Below are positions 37,418 to 46,494 of a stretch of DNA of 64,000 nt, piece by piece; position 1 is the first letter of the stretch, and every line of letters begins with the position of its first letter. The translations under genes were made by a program, and so were the position numbers. The stretch lies in NCBI GenBank assembly GCA_019637635.1, contig JAHBVI010000010.1:27259-91258 (forward strand). Direction: 5' to 3'. The stretch comes from Anaerolineae bacterium (GTDB lineage: Bacteria; Chloroflexota; Anaerolineae; Promineifilales; Promineifilaceae). The notes under the pieces were generated by a model. The model did not search any database. It saw only the letters and a list, made by a program, of their open reading frames with translations, and was not told the DNA's origin.

Positions 37418-37487
37418 ACTACAACGGATACCGAAACCAGCGGATAAAAGCGTTCTTTATCTGTTGTTTCCACTATCCGCTGTAGTC
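37418..37487. repeat. Inverted repeat overlapping the gatA 3' end
   Basis: GACTACAACGGATA (37418-37431) and TATCCGCTGTAGTC (37474-37487) pair with one mismatch. The distal arm encodes gatA residues near the C-terminus (TTADS). Confidence 0.55.
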
Positions 37488-38908
37488 ATCGTTTGTTCAT
37501 AAGCAAAAGCCACATTCAAAATCACGGCTTCTTGTAGTGTGTTACCAATTAATTGAAGCCCAATCGGCAAACCCTGGCTGTCACGACCGCAGGGGACGGA
37601 GAGGCCGCAACTGGCGGACAGGTTGATGGGTAAGGTGAAGATGTCTTGCAAATACATTTGCAGCGGGTCATCTACGATGGCCCCAATTTTGAAGGCGGTG
37701 GTGGGGGAGGTGGGGGTGGCGATGACGTCTACTTTCTCGAAGGCGTTGAGGAAATCTTGTTTGATGAGGGTGCGCGCTTTGAGGGCACGGCCGTAATAAG
37801 CCTCATAATAGCCCGCACTGAGCGCATACGTGCCCAACATGATGCGCCGCTTCACCTCCGGGCCAAAAAGGGCGCGTGTCTTTTTCACGGAATCAATCAT
37901 GTCGGCCCCCTCTACGCGGGGGCCAAAACGGATGCCGTCATAGCGGGCCAGGTTGGCACTGGCTTCGGCCGGGGCGATCAGGTAATAAACAGGTAGGGCA
38001 TAGGCCGTGTGGGGCAGGCTGATTTCTACGATCTCCGCGCCGAGTGCGGCCAGTTGCGCAATAGCGTTGCGCACGGCCGTTTCCACTTCCGCATCTATCC
38101 CCTCAATAAAATACTCTTTGGGCACACCCACTTTCAAGCCGCGAATATCGCCGGTCAGGGCGGCTTCAAAGTCAGGCACAGGTACATTGAGCGACGTGCT
38201 GTCTTGCGGATCGTAACCGGCGGTGGCCTGGAACACGGCCGTGCAATCCGCCACCGTGCGCCCAAACGTACCCACCTGATCCAGTGTGGAGGCAAAAGCG
38301 ACCACACCCCAGCGGGACATACGGCCGTAAGTCGGCCGTAAGCCCACCACCCCACAAAACGAGGCCGGCTGGCGCACACTGCCCCCCGTATCCGTACCCA
38401 ATGCCCCATACGCCATGCCCGTGGCCACCACCGCCGCGCTGCCGCCGCTGCTGCCACCCGCCACCCGCGTCTGGTCATACGGATTGCGCGTGGTGAAGTA
38501 AGCGGAGTTTTCGGTGGACGACCCCATGGCAAACTCGTCCGTATTCGTCTTGCCCAGGATGACGGCTCCCGCCGCCTTCAACTGGCGCACCACAAAAGCG
38601 TCATACGGCGGCACAAACCCTTCCAGGATTTTGCTGCCCGCCGTCGTCTCTACGCCCTGCGTGCAGATGATGTCCTTGACGGCTACCGGAATGCCCAACA
38701 GCGGCGAATCCTCGCCGTTGGCGCGGCGCTGGTCGGCCTGCTGCGCCTGTTCCAGCGCCAACTCATCGGTGATGGTGAGGAAGGCTTGAATGTCGTTATC
38801 TGTCGCTACCAGATGGTCGAGCATGGCCTGGGTGGCGGCCACACTGGTCGTCTCACCGCGCCGCAGCGCCTCGCGTAATTGGGTCAGAGTCAATTTGGTG
38901 AAGTCCAT
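37457..38908 (-). CDS. gatA: Aspartyl/glutamyl-tRNA(Asn/Gln) amidotransferase subunit A
   Basis: A 483-residue amidase-signature enzyme. The Ser-cisSer-Lys triad is visible: Lys in [11 protein letters not shown] near 77; [12 protein letters not shown] near 150 with the two serines; [14 protein letters not shown] near 175. It generates ammonia from glutamine and transfers it to the misacylated tRNA bound by GatB. The start is MDFTKL; the longer frame lacks a ribosome-binding site. It is separated from gatC by about 1.5 kb holding two unrelated genes, which is unusual. Confidence 0.95.
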   Translation of the reverse strand: MDFTKLTLTQLREALRRGETTSVAATQAMLDHLVATDNDIQAFLTITDELALEQAQQADQRRANGEDSPLLGIPVAVKDIICTQGVETTAGSKILEGFVPPYDAFVVRQLKAAGAVILGKTNTDEFAMGSSTENSAYFTTRNPYDQTRVAGGSSGGSAAVVATGMAYGALGTDTGGSVRQPASFCGVVGLRPTYGRMSRWGVVAFASTLDQVGTFGRTVADCTAVFQATAGYDPQDSTSLNVPVPDFEAALTGDIRGLKVGVPKEYFIEGIDAEVETAVRNAIAQLAALGAEIVEISLPHTAYALPVYYLIAPAEASANLARYDGIRFGPRVEGADMIDSVKKTRALFGPEVKRRIMLGTYALSAGYYEAYYGRALKARTLIKQDFLNAFEKVDVIATPTSPTTAFKIGAIVDDPLQMYLQDIFTLPINLSASCGLSVPCGRDSQGLPIGLQLIGNTLQEAVILNVAFAYEQTMTTADSGNNR

Positions 38909-38967
38909 AGCATGTGTTCCATCAAAAGTTTTGGCCCATAGTTGTACCCGGAAATGGGCAATGCGCA

Positions 38968-38992
38968 ATAAAAAAGGGCCGTGTGGCCCTTT
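38968..38992 (-). terminator. Intrinsic terminator downstream of the NTF2-like gene
   Basis: On the minus strand AAAGGGCC pairs with GGCCCTTT around a 4-base loop and is followed by a T run (A run 38967-38975 on the plus strand). It ends the transcript of the 39131-40313 genes and insulates gatA. Confidence 0.8.
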
Positions 38993-39130
38993 GTATAGCT
39001 GACCTTGTTTAAATTGGAAATAACAGTTGATACGGCCGTCTAACGTTCACGCTGTGCCGCCGAGAAACGCAGGGACGAGGGCGTGACCAGCCGACGAAGC
39101 CCGCTGGCAGTGGTCAGGTCGAGCGCGGGG

Positions 39131-39547
39131 TCAGGCCGCACCTATGGCGGACTCATCATCAATACCGGCCCACCTGAGGGCGTCTGCCCGTTCCCAAAAG
39201 GTGTGATATTGGGTGATCTTGCCATTGCGAAAAACAAAGCCGTCGGCAAATCGTCCGCCACTCCAGTCAGTCGAGTCCTTCAAGCGGACCCAGGCATAGA
39301 GGTATACGACAACTTTGTCACCATTCACCAGGAACTTCTCGGGCTGGCAGGTTCCTTCGGCCCAAGTCCCGCGTCCTTTTGTGATATGCTCTTGCACTTC
39401 CGCGATACCCCGATAGGCGCCAGCGGTTGGAAAACCCTCTGGCTCAATGCGCACAATCTGCGGATCAAAATCCTTCGTTACGGCCTGCATATCATTACGA
39501 TTGATTGCCGCGAAGAACTGCTCTAGTGCTTCAATTTCGTTACTCAT
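39131..39547 (-). CDS. NTF2/SnoaL-like protein
   Basis: A 138-residue cone-fold protein: LEQFFAAINRNDMQAVTKDFDPQIV at the N-terminus, then YRGIAEVQEHI, FLVNGDKVVVYLYAWVRLKD and FADGFVFRNGKITQYHTFW, the order of the SnoaL-like/polyketide-cyclase-like family. These bind small hydrophobic molecules; the reaction is not deducible. Start fixed by GAGGAG before MSNEIE. Upstream, on the same strand, is an MBL-fold hydrolase, so they may form an operon. Confidence 0.75.
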   Translation of the reverse strand: MSNEIEALEQFFAAINRNDMQAVTKDFDPQIVRIEPEGFPTAGAYRGIAEVQEHITKGRGTWAEGTCQPEKFLVNGDKVVVYLYAWVRLKDSTDWSGGRFADGFVFRNGKITQYHTFWERADALRWAGIDDESAIGAA

Positions 39548-39608
39548 AGATCTCCTCTGAGGCAATGCCAGTTGCGCGCCTCGCATGCCGGACGCACCCC
39601 GGCTTCCA

Positions 39609-40313
39609 CTAACCATAAAACTCTGGCGCTTTTTTGAGTGTTTCCCACTGCTCCGTGTCATGACCGAAAATCACCAGCCCGACATGCTCCCGTTCGACCA
39701 AATCAAGCAGTTTAATCGTACTGGCGCGAATCGCTGCGGCGTCCGGGTTGTTATCGTCGTCCTGTTCGTCGCGGGTAAAGCCCTCGCCGAAGGGCACAGC
39801 ATCAATCGTCAATAAAATCGCCCCCGTTTGGGGCAGCCGCACCAGCACCGATTGATGTCCCGGCACATGCCCGCTCGTCTCAATCAGCTCCAGCCCCGGC
39901 AGCAGTTCCGTGTCTCCGTCCACCAACCGAATGCGCGCCATTGGCTGATCCCATTGGGGTCGAATGGCCGCATAACGTGGATTGTTCGCCGCATCCAAAT
40001 GATGCACACGCTGAACAACATAGTGCGCCTTCGTGAATGCCGCGTGTCTTCCGGCATGGTCGCCATCATAATGCGTCGAAATGACGGTATCAATATCGTC
40101 CGGTTTCAAGCCAATGCTCGCCAACTGCTCAATAACGTCCTGCCCATTCTCGAACTCCTGTGCATCTTCAGGGATGATCTCCGGTAGACCACTGTCAATC
40201 AGAATATTTCTGCCGTCACCCGTTTGCACCAGGTAACAAACAATCGGAATCTGGTATTCCGGCATTGACCCCACCTGCATGAGATAAAGACGCTTCACGG
40301 CCGTCTGGCTCAT
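39609..40313 (-). CDS. Metallo-beta-lactamase-fold hydrolase (AHL-lactonase-like) with altered HxHxDH
   Basis: A 234-residue MBL-fold enzyme related to N-acyl-homoserine lactonases: NILIDSG near 36, STHYDGDHAG near 85, TSGHVPGHQSV near 148, LTIDAVPFG near 170, FGHDTEQW at the C-terminus. The first zinc motif is HxDxDH, where the second His of the usual HxHxDH is Asp. This alters one zinc ligand and may change activity or metal. GGAGG stands before the ATG. Substrate not known. Confidence 0.75.
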   Translation of the reverse strand: MSQTAVKRLYLMQVGSMPEYQIPIVCYLVQTGDGRNILIDSGLPEIIPEDAQEFENGQDVIEQLASIGLKPDDIDTVISTHYDGDHAGRHAAFTKAHYVVQRVHHLDAANNPRYAAIRPQWDQPMARIRLVDGDTELLPGLELIETSGHVPGHQSVLVRLPQTGAILLTIDAVPFGEGFTRDEQDDDNNPDAAAIRASTIKLLDLVEREHVGLVIFGHDTEQWETLKKAPEFYG

Positions 40314-40398
40314 AATTTCCTCCGTAGAAAGTAAAACGGCCGTTCGTCACGGCCGTTATCATCTATATATTCGAGGTTTATGGGTCCCCCCTCTCCTC

Positions 40399-40692
40399 TC
40401 ACCCCTCATCCAACACGGCCTGCACCACAAACTGATTATTAGCTTGTTTGGGCGCGTTAAACAGCACGGCGTCCATGGCCATACCCGGTTCGGCCACATC
40501 CTCACGCCACACATTCTGCTGCGTCACCGCATGAGCCGTTGGCGGCACCCCCTCCAGGTCTAGTTCATTCAGCCGCGCCGCATAATCCAGGATGGCCGAA
40601 AGCTGGCCCTGGTACAATGCCGTCTCCGTCTCCGTCAACTCCAACCGCGCCAGATGCGCAATTTTCTCCACATCACTCCGCGTCAAAGACAT
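40399..40692 (-). CDS. gatC: Aspartyl/glutamyl-tRNA(Asn/Gln) amidotransferase subunit C
   Basis: A 97-residue GatC: LTRSDVEKIAHLARLELTE at the N-terminus is the family hallmark, followed by YQGQLSAILDYAARLNELD, GVPPTAHAV and a C-terminal FVVQAVLDEG. It stabilises GatA-GatB. GGGAGAGGATTT gives the ribosome-binding site for the ATG at 40692; a longer upstream frame passes through a GTAATCC-type repeat and is not used. Confidence 0.92.
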   Translation of the reverse strand: MSLTRSDVEKIAHLARLELTETETALYQGQLSAILDYAARLNELDLEGVPPTAHAVTQQNVWREDVAEPGMAMDAVLFNAPKQANNQFVVQAVLDEG

Positions 40693-40716
40693 AAATCCTC
40701 TCCCAATAAACCCGCC

Positions 40717-40774
40717 CCGATTACCGTTCACCGATAACGGGCTACGGATTACGGATAACGGATTACGGATTACC
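40717..40774. repeat. GATTACGG repeat tract at the def 3' end
   Basis: Tandem GATTACG/GATAACG units lie between gatC and def. On the minus strand the def stop TAA is inside a GTAATCC unit. Confidence 0.8.
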
Positions 40775-41336
40775 CCACCACCGCCTTCTCCTCGCGCCGT
40801 TTCTTCGCCGCCTCCTGCATCTTCTCGAACTCCTCGTCCGTCCACAGATGCTCCGGGGCCGTCAGGCGGTCAATGTAGAGGATGCCGTTCAGGTGGTCAA
40901 TCTCGTGCTGGAAGATGCGCGCCGTCCAGCCGTTGAGTTTTAGCTTTACCTTTTTACCATAACGGTCCTGCGCCCGCACCCGCACCACCTCATGCCGCTC
41001 CACCTCGCCCACATAACCGGGAATAGACAGGCAGCCTTCTACACCATCCACCACTTCCCGTGACTGCCACACAATCTCCGGGTTAGCGATTACAAACAAC
41101 TCGCGGGAATCGGGGATTTCGTTGCCCTGGTCATCTTCTTTGGGCAGCGTTTCTATCACAGCCAACTGCATCGGTAGCCCAATTTGCGGAGCGGCCAGCC
41201 CCACGCCGTTGCTCTCGCGCATGGTTTCCACCATGTTGTCAATCAGCGTTTGCAGTTCGTCGTCAAATTTAGTAACCGGTCTCGTCTTCTGGCGCAAAAT
41301 CGGCGCCGGGAGTTTTACAACGTCTAATAGTGCCAT
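40770..41336 (-). CDS. def: Peptide deformylase
   Basis: A 188-residue peptide deformylase that removes the formyl group from nascent chains. All three motifs are present: GVGLAAPQIG, EGCLSIPG and QHEIDHLNG (metal ligands Cys, His, His; catalytic Glu). The start MALLDV has no visible ribosome-binding site: the ATG is abutted by a GATTACCG tract. This may be a leaderless or repeat-disrupted leader. It ends in a repeat-derived stop just before gatC. Confidence 0.95.
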   Translation of the reverse strand: MALLDVVKLPAPILRQKTRPVTKFDDELQTLIDNMVETMRESNGVGLAAPQIGLPMQLAVIETLPKEDDQGNEIPDSRELFVIANPEIVWQSREVVDGVEGCLSIPGYVGEVERHEVVRVRAQDRYGKKVKLKLNGWTARIFQHEIDHLNGILYIDRLTAPEHLWTDEEFEKMQEAAKKRREEKAVVG

Positions 41337-41414
41337 GTTCGGTAATCGGTGTTCGGTAATCGGTAATCGGTAATCAGGTGACACACCGTTTACCGTTTAC
41401 TGATTACCGATTAC
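41337..41414. repeat. GGTAATCG array between def and the cyclase gene
   Basis: Four tandem GGTAATCG-type units face an inverted set; arms 41363-41376 and 41401-41414 pair perfectly over 14 bases. The array supplies the cyclase stop codon (CAGTAATCGG on the minus strand) and directly abuts the def start codon. Confidence 0.85.
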
Positions 41415-43159
41415 TGTTTTGTTCCTTGCAATCGGTAAATTTGCTCCAATGTCTGGCGGCCCTTCACGCGAATGGGTTCCATCGCTTCGGCTACCACCCA
41501 ATCCTTCACCAGTTCATAGGTGGCGCTGCTGAGCAGCACTTCGTCGCCGCCCGCGTTTTCCTGTACCCTCTTGGCCAGGTTCACGGCGTCGCCAATGGCC
41601 GAATAATCTTTGCGCAGGCTGCTGCCCACATTGCCCACCACCGCTTCGCCGGTATGCACCCCTACGCCAAAATGCAGGCGGCGGTCTTCCGGTATCTCCG
41701 CCAGGTAGGCGCGCATATTTTCCTGAATCATCAACGCCGTGCGCACGGCGCGTTCGGCGTGGCGGCGCTGCGGGTTGAGCGGCGTGTTATACAGCGCCAT
41801 CACCGCGTCGCCCATAAACTTGTCGGTCAGCCCTTCAAAATTATCAATGGCGCGCACAAAGATGGTGAAGTAGCCGTTCATAATTTGAATCAGCTTTTCC
41901 GGGTCTACGTGTTCGCTAAAGGTGCTGTAGCCGCGCACGTCGGCAAAGAGCACGCTCATAATGCGGTGCTGCGGCCGTTGCGCCGCGTCCAGGTCTCGAA
42001 TCTGGTCTACCAGGGCGGGCGGCAGGTAGCGGCGCACGCTTTCCAGGTTTTTCTTTTCGGTGACATCGTTGAGTACCATGGCCACACCGAGCGTTTCCTG
42101 TTCATAATCGCGCAGCGGTGTCAGGGTCAGGTTCAGGGTGGTGACGCCGGGGCGACGGCTGATAACCAGGTCAACCTCGGTGTTTTGCACACCCCCTTTG
42201 TGGCGCACATCTTCTACCAGCGGTTCTATCGGCAGGTTCAAGGTTTCCAGCGCCGTCTGGTAGGTCTGGCGCATGATGGCGTTCTGCGGATAACCTAAAA
42301 TGCGTTCGGCGGCGCGGTTATAGAGGGCAATACGCTCTTCTTCATCAATGGTGATGACGCCGCTGGTGATGGAGGCAAAGACGTTATCCATCAGGTCGCG
42401 CATCTCGGTAATTTCGGTCAGGTGGTTGCGGATTTGTTGGAAGAGGCGGGCGTTTTCAATGGCTACGGCCGCCTGGTTGGCAAAGGAGGCCAGCAAATCC
42501 CGGTCGGTATCGCCAAACACGCCGGCCTGCACCCGGTTATCGGCAAAGATGACCCCGATGATCATCTCTTTGATTTTGAGGGGCACACAGAGGATGGAGC
42601 GCAGGTTGTAGCTGATGATGCTTTCCTGGGCGGCAAAGCGGCTGTCTGACATGGCGTTCATGGTGACGATGGGTTCGCCGGATTCAGCCACAGCGCGCAC
42701 AATGCTGCGGCTGAAATCAAAGGAGGATTTTTCCAGCGTTTCCCGATCCATGTTGCGGTAGACGCGCACATCCAGTTCGCCGGTATCTTCGCTTTTCAGC
42801 AACATGATGGAGCGTTCGGCTTTGGTCAGATCAATGATGGCATCCATCACGACCACGAGCACCTGATCGAGGTCAAGAGAGGAGTTGATCATAGCGCCCA
42901 CGTCTTGCAGGGCGCGCAGTTGTTCACGCTCTTTTTCCTGGGCTTTCACGCGCCTTTCCAGGTCTTCTACGGTGCGGCGTAGAATGACGATCTGGCGGGT
43001 GATTTCATCGCTGGAACGGGCAACGACAGGATGGGCAACATCGGGTCGGCTGGTGATCAGGGTTTGATGCTGCTGGTTTACGGTTGTGCCCAGGTTGTCA
43101 ATGAGTTTGCGCAGGTCATTGAGGTTTGTATGTATTTGGGTTGTTGATGGATCTTCCAC
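41411..43159 (-). CDS. GAF-PAS adenylate/guanylate cyclase (class III)
   Basis: A 582-residue signalling protein. An N-terminal coiled coil (residues 1-85) is followed by a GAF domain (about 90-245, ending FANQAAVAIENARLF), a PAS domain (about 255-370: ITSGVITIDEEERIALYNRAAERILGY type) and a class III cyclase domain (about 395-582). Cyclase residues: metal Asp in SVLFADVRGYSTF; Lys and second Asp in DKFMGDAVMALYN; HTGEAVVGNVGS; and transition-state Asn/Arg in AIGDAVNLAKRVQ. It makes cAMP or cGMP under control of the sensor domains. The start is GTG with AGGAAG upstream. Confidence 0.92.
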   Translation of the reverse strand: MEDPSTTQIHTNLNDLRKLIDNLGTTVNQQHQTLITSRPDVAHPVVARSSDEITRQIVILRRTVEDLERRVKAQEKEREQLRALQDVGAMINSSLDLDQVLVVVMDAIIDLTKAERSIMLLKSEDTGELDVRVYRNMDRETLEKSSFDFSRSIVRAVAESGEPIVTMNAMSDSRFAAQESIISYNLRSILCVPLKIKEMIIGVIFADNRVQAGVFGDTDRDLLASFANQAAVAIENARLFQQIRNHLTEITEMRDLMDNVFASITSGVITIDEEERIALYNRAAERILGYPQNAIMRQTYQTALETLNLPIEPLVEDVRHKGGVQNTEVDLVISRRPGVTTLNLTLTPLRDYEQETLGVAMVLNDVTEKKNLESVRRYLPPALVDQIRDLDAAQRPQHRIMSVLFADVRGYSTFSEHVDPEKLIQIMNGYFTIFVRAIDNFEGLTDKFMGDAVMALYNTPLNPQRRHAERAVRTALMIQENMRAYLAEIPEDRRLHFGVGVHTGEAVVGNVGSSLRKDYSAIGDAVNLAKRVQENAGGDEVLLSSATYELVKDWVVAEAMEPIRVKGRQTLEQIYRLQGTKQ

Positions 43160-43176
43160 CGGGTTTCTTCCTACGG

Positions 43177-43206
43177 AATTATGAATTATGAAGGATGAAT
43201 TATGAA
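43177..43206. repeat. GAATTATGAAGGAT-type 30-base repeat, copy 2
   Basis: Identical to 29353-29382; upstream of the cyclase gene. The 270 bases from here to the transglutaminase stop hold only repeats. Confidence 0.8.
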
Positions 43207-43236
43207 GGTAGCAGATAAGGGTTCAATTTCTTAAGA

Positions 43237-43274
43237 GACCTGACCGGTTTTTTCATTAAGAAACCTGTCGGGAC
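43237..43274. repeat. CTGACAGGTTT-family hairpin (diverged)
   Basis: GACCTGACCGGTTT (43237-43250) and AAACCTGTCGGGAC (43261-43274) pair imperfectly. Confidence 0.5.
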
Positions 43275-43382
43275 TGAACAGCTACCAACTTGCAGGAGAT
43301 AGGCGCACTACAATCCCCTGACGCGGTTATTATAACAGTTTTCACTTTGTTGGTTACATTTTGGCTAAAGTGGAAGGTATAT

Positions 43383-43418
43383 ACGTGTTTACGTGATCAG
43401 GTGATCACGTAAACACGT
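43383..43418. terminator. Perfect 17-bp hairpin after transglutaminase gene
   Basis: ACGTGTTTACGTGATCA and its complement with a 2-base loop; ten bases after the minus-strand stop. Likely terminator, without T run. Confidence 0.6.
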
Positions 43419-43428
43419 GTGGGGGCTG

Positions 43429-45735
43429 TTAGAGGCGGAAGCGGCGGCGACGTTTGCTTTTTTGCTGCCAGCGGTGAATGCGAGCAGCGATGCTCTTTTT
43501 GAGGAGCAACGGCCGTAACTCCTGCCAATAGGGTAACGGGTCAAACCCTTCTTCGGAACTGCGCTGGCGGCTGAACTGTTTGAGGACAAATTGGCGGGTG
43601 AGGGTGCGAATGGCGTCCTTGCCTTCAGGCACGGCCGTTGCCAGCAAATCGGCGCGCTCATACGGTGTATACTCCTGCGGCTGCGGCACGCCCAGCCAGC
43701 GCGCCCAGCTACCCAACCGTTTATAGCTGCGGTCCACGTCCATTTCCACGCGCCGGTTCATCGTATTCGCCGTTAAGGAGAGACCCACCGCCGCCAGCAC
43801 AATGATCGCCGCGCCAACAGCTTCCCAGATGGGAAACGGCCGTGTCTGAGATTCTGGCTGCGTGGCCGGGCCGCCTCTGTTTTCACCGGCGATCAAATCC
43901 TGCGGGTCTTCCGCTTCCAGTAAATCTTCTTCCGGGATGCTGGCGGTTTCCCGGTTGTCATTAAAGACGAAGGAACTGAGCGAGTCGTTGCCTTCGGCCG
44001 TCAGCCGTTCCGGCCGGGTGATCACCGGAATAGAAGCAGTTGGCTCAAACTGAATCCAGCCATAAGAGGGGAAATAAACCTCCACCCAGGTGTGGGCATT
44101 GCTGGCGCGCACCCGATACAGATGGGCATCCTTATCATACGTGCCCTGAGCGTAACCACTGACCACCCGCGCCGGCACCCCCTGGGCGCGCAGCATCACC
44201 GCCATCGCCGAAGCATAGTAGTTGCAGTACCCTTCCTGGCTGACAAACAGCGTGTAATGCACCGGTTCCACATTATCCGGCGGCGCGGCGATTTGATCAT
44301 TATAGGTAATGGTCTCCCGCAAATAGCTTTGCACTGCCATCGCCTTATCATACGGATTATTGTAGGGGGCCGTTAATTCGGCGGCCAAAGCCAATGTTTC
44401 TGGCGTGATGCTGTCTGGCAGTTGCAAATAGGTATCTTTGACCCAGGCGGGATAATTCGTAGAGGCTCCCCGCAAACCGGTAGCGTCAGCCACCGACAAA
44501 CGGGACACCACTTCATATCGGTCTCCTTGCTGCATGACATACTTGGCGCGCACGGCGCTCACCAGTTTGTCTCCATTGGCGTCTTCACGGGCGCTCACCA
44601 ACAAGGGGCGGTCGGCGCTAATAATTTCCGGCGCGCCATAAATGAAGCTGGAACTGGGGAAATAGGAATAAACCGTTTGGGTCACCACCTCACGAGAACG
44701 GGTGAAAGGAATATCCAACACCCCCTCATCAGTAAAATGCTCATAGACCAGATCGTTGGCCTTGTGCCAGGTTTCGTCTTCGTAGGTGTCATACACAATG
44801 GCCTGCCAGTAGACATACGGAAGCTCTTGGGGCACGATGATGTCCATGACGGGGGTGCTGCCTACGGTGCGCGGCCCGCCCAAAACCAACGAATCCTGGT
44901 AGGGATCGGCCGTATTGACGCCATAGGTACGCAGCGCCGAAAACATGCGCGTCCAGTTGTCCTGGAATTCGCGCCAGGGGCCACGTGTGCCGCCCAGGGC
45001 ATCGCTAACGGCGGCATTGGCAGACAGGGGCGGCAGGCCCCAGGCCAGGATGAGGGCAATGGCGGCGGCAATGAGACCGGCGCGGGCAAACGCGAACCAG
45101 ATGTTATTTTCATAACGCACGGCCGTGCTGCGCCATGTCCTTTCCTGTTCCACCAGATAGGTACGGGCCACAAACAGGGCGGCTAACAAGGCATAAACGC
45201 CCAGGTAATAGGGCAACGGCCGTGGCCCGGCGTAATAGTAAACCACACTCAACAGCACCAACCCCATGGGCACAATGGCCCGCCACACGTGCGGGAAGCG
45301 GAAGGTGTACCAGGCCGCCGTGTAGCCCAGCAACCAGAAGATGACGGCCGTTTGAAAGACAAAAATCAACCCATCCCGACTGGTGCCGCCGTCCACCAGT
45401 TTGCCAAACCAGGCCAGCTGCCGGGCAATCATGCCATTGTCAGGATGAATAATCCGCTCTCGCCAGGCCATGCCCACAAAACTATCCGTTGTCCCCACCA
45501 TATAAAAAATGACAAACGCGCCATATAGCAGTGCGTACAGGTGGGCGGTGTTAGGCGAAAAGCGGCTTTTTGCCAGCAGAGTCCCGGTTAAAATAGCGGC
45601 TGTACCGATCAGGGGAATCACATGCAGACCGCTGATCAGGTCTGCCTGCTTAATGGCATAAGCAGTTACAAACATCATAGCCCACAGCAAAATGAGCGTT
45701 GACCAACCTTCTTCAAGTTTAGGGCGAGTGTGCAT
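43429..45735 (-). CDS. Membrane transglutaminase-like protein (TgpA type)
   Basis: A 768-residue membrane protein. About six N-terminal helices are followed by a large extracytoplasmic domain. The transglutaminase core has catalytic Cys in GYCNYYASAMAVMLRAQG near 504 and His in SNAHTWVEVYFP near 543, followed by GWIQFEPTAS where the usual third residue Asp (FDPT) is Glu. A further helix (IWEAVGAAIIVLAAVGLSL) and a basic, DUF4129-like tail complete it. Proteins of this type often act with MoxR and DUF58 partners, not seen here. The start MHTRPK has GAGGT five bases upstream; two TATAAT boxes lie further up. Confidence 0.82.
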   Translation of the reverse strand: MHTRPKLEEGWSTLILLWAMMFVTAYAIKQADLISGLHVIPLIGTAAILTGTLLAKSRFSPNTAHLYALLYGAFVIFYMVGTTDSFVGMAWRERIIHPDNGMIARQLAWFGKLVDGGTSRDGLIFVFQTAVIFWLLGYTAAWYTFRFPHVWRAIVPMGLVLLSVVYYYAGPRPLPYYLGVYALLAALFVARTYLVEQERTWRSTAVRYENNIWFAFARAGLIAAAIALILAWGLPPLSANAAVSDALGGTRGPWREFQDNWTRMFSALRTYGVNTADPYQDSLVLGGPRTVGSTPVMDIIVPQELPYVYWQAIVYDTYEDETWHKANDLVYEHFTDEGVLDIPFTRSREVVTQTVYSYFPSSSFIYGAPEIISADRPLLVSAREDANGDKLVSAVRAKYVMQQGDRYEVVSRLSVADATGLRGASTNYPAWVKDTYLQLPDSITPETLALAAELTAPYNNPYDKAMAVQSYLRETITYNDQIAAPPDNVEPVHYTLFVSQEGYCNYYASAMAVMLRAQGVPARVVSGYAQGTYDKDAHLYRVRASNAHTWVEVYFPSYGWIQFEPTASIPVITRPERLTAEGNDSLSSFVFNDNRETASIPEEDLLEAEDPQDLIAGENRGGPATQPESQTRPFPIWEAVGAAIIVLAAVGLSLTANTMNRRVEMDVDRSYKRLGSWARWLGVPQPQEYTPYERADLLATAVPEGKDAIRTLTRQFVLKQFSRQRSSEEGFDPLPYWQELRPLLLKKSIAARIHRWQQKSKRRRRFRL

Positions 45736-45865
45736 AGTTACCTCGTCTTTTGGGGGAATCCTTTCCACATCATTATACGCTCCACCAGGGGATTATAATG
45801 ACGGCCGTTCCCCCCAACCACCAATCATCCCAACGTTTTATATGCACTTAATATACTGATGCGTG

Positions 45866-45916
45866 ATAAGTGATGCGTGACGTGTGAGATTCTTCCGGTC
45901 ACACGTCACGCATCAC
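45866..45916. repeat. GTGATGCGTGAC hairpin overlapping a coding 3' end
   Basis: Arms 45870-45887 and 45899-45916 are exact complements over 18 bases. On the minus strand the distal arm encodes the last codons (RDA) and TGA stop of the next gene. Related to 19010-19056. Confidence 0.85.
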
Positions 45917-46478
45917 GCCTCCTATGTACCGGCTTTGGCGCCGGCCCCCGCTGCCACTGCCGCCACAGCCACACCGCCACCAACAGCCCCCCGGCAGCCA
46001 GGGGCAGGGCGATGAAGAGGGGATTGGTAGACGGCCGTACCGCGGCCACAAACGTCAACACCTCCGTCACCCCCTGGCAGGTCGTCGTCACCGTAAAAAG
46101 ATAGTCGCCGGGCATCTGCGCCGGTAAATCCGCCTCGTAAAAGAGCCGGTTCACCGACTGCGCTGTGGTCGCCGGCGCCGCCGCTACCTGGCGTCCACTG
46201 GCCGCGTCGGCAACCGCCACCAGTACCGTGCCATCCAGGACCGGCGCGCCGCTGGCGGCGTCGGCCAGCCCCACCGTCACATGCAGCGTCTTGTTGGCGC
46301 GGGGTGTAGACGGGGCCAACCAGACCGAAGCCAGGCACGCCCCCACCGGCGCATTGGCAATTTGCAACGCCCCCCCACCATGCGCCGCCACCTCCACCAC
46401 CGGCAAGAATAAAACAGAAAGGAGGATAAGGACGCGGATAAACACGGGTAAACGCAGATGATGAAGAGATGATGCCAT
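45906..46478 (-). CDS. Secreted/anchored protein of the oxidase cluster
   Basis: A 190-residue protein with an N-terminal signal-anchor (FIRVLILLSVLFLPVVEVAAHGG), a beta-rich periplasmic domain with two cysteines (GACLASVW and TTTCQGV) and a C-terminal helix (PLFIALPLAAGGLLVAVWLW) followed by a basic tail. The domain resembles small FixH/YtkA-like immunoglobulin-type copper-associated domains, but identity is uncertain. It follows SURF1 on the same strand, so it may assist oxidase assembly. The last residues come from a GTGATGCGTGAC repeat. Confidence 0.6.
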   Translation of the reverse strand: MASSLHHLRLPVFIRVLILLSVLFLPVVEVAAHGGGALQIANAPVGACLASVWLAPSTPRANKTLHVTVGLADAASGAPVLDGTVLVAVADAASGRQVAAAPATTAQSVNRLFYEADLPAQMPGDYLFTVTTTCQGVTEVLTFVAAVRPSTNPLFIALPLAAGGLLVAVWLWRQWQRGPAPKPVHRRRDA

Positions 46479-46494
46479 CTAAAACCTTCGCGGA

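Noticed and set aside
38993..39130. Small gene between gatA and the NTF2-like gene
   Set aside because: No frame with start, ribosome-binding site and plausible composition; only a terminator lies in this gap.
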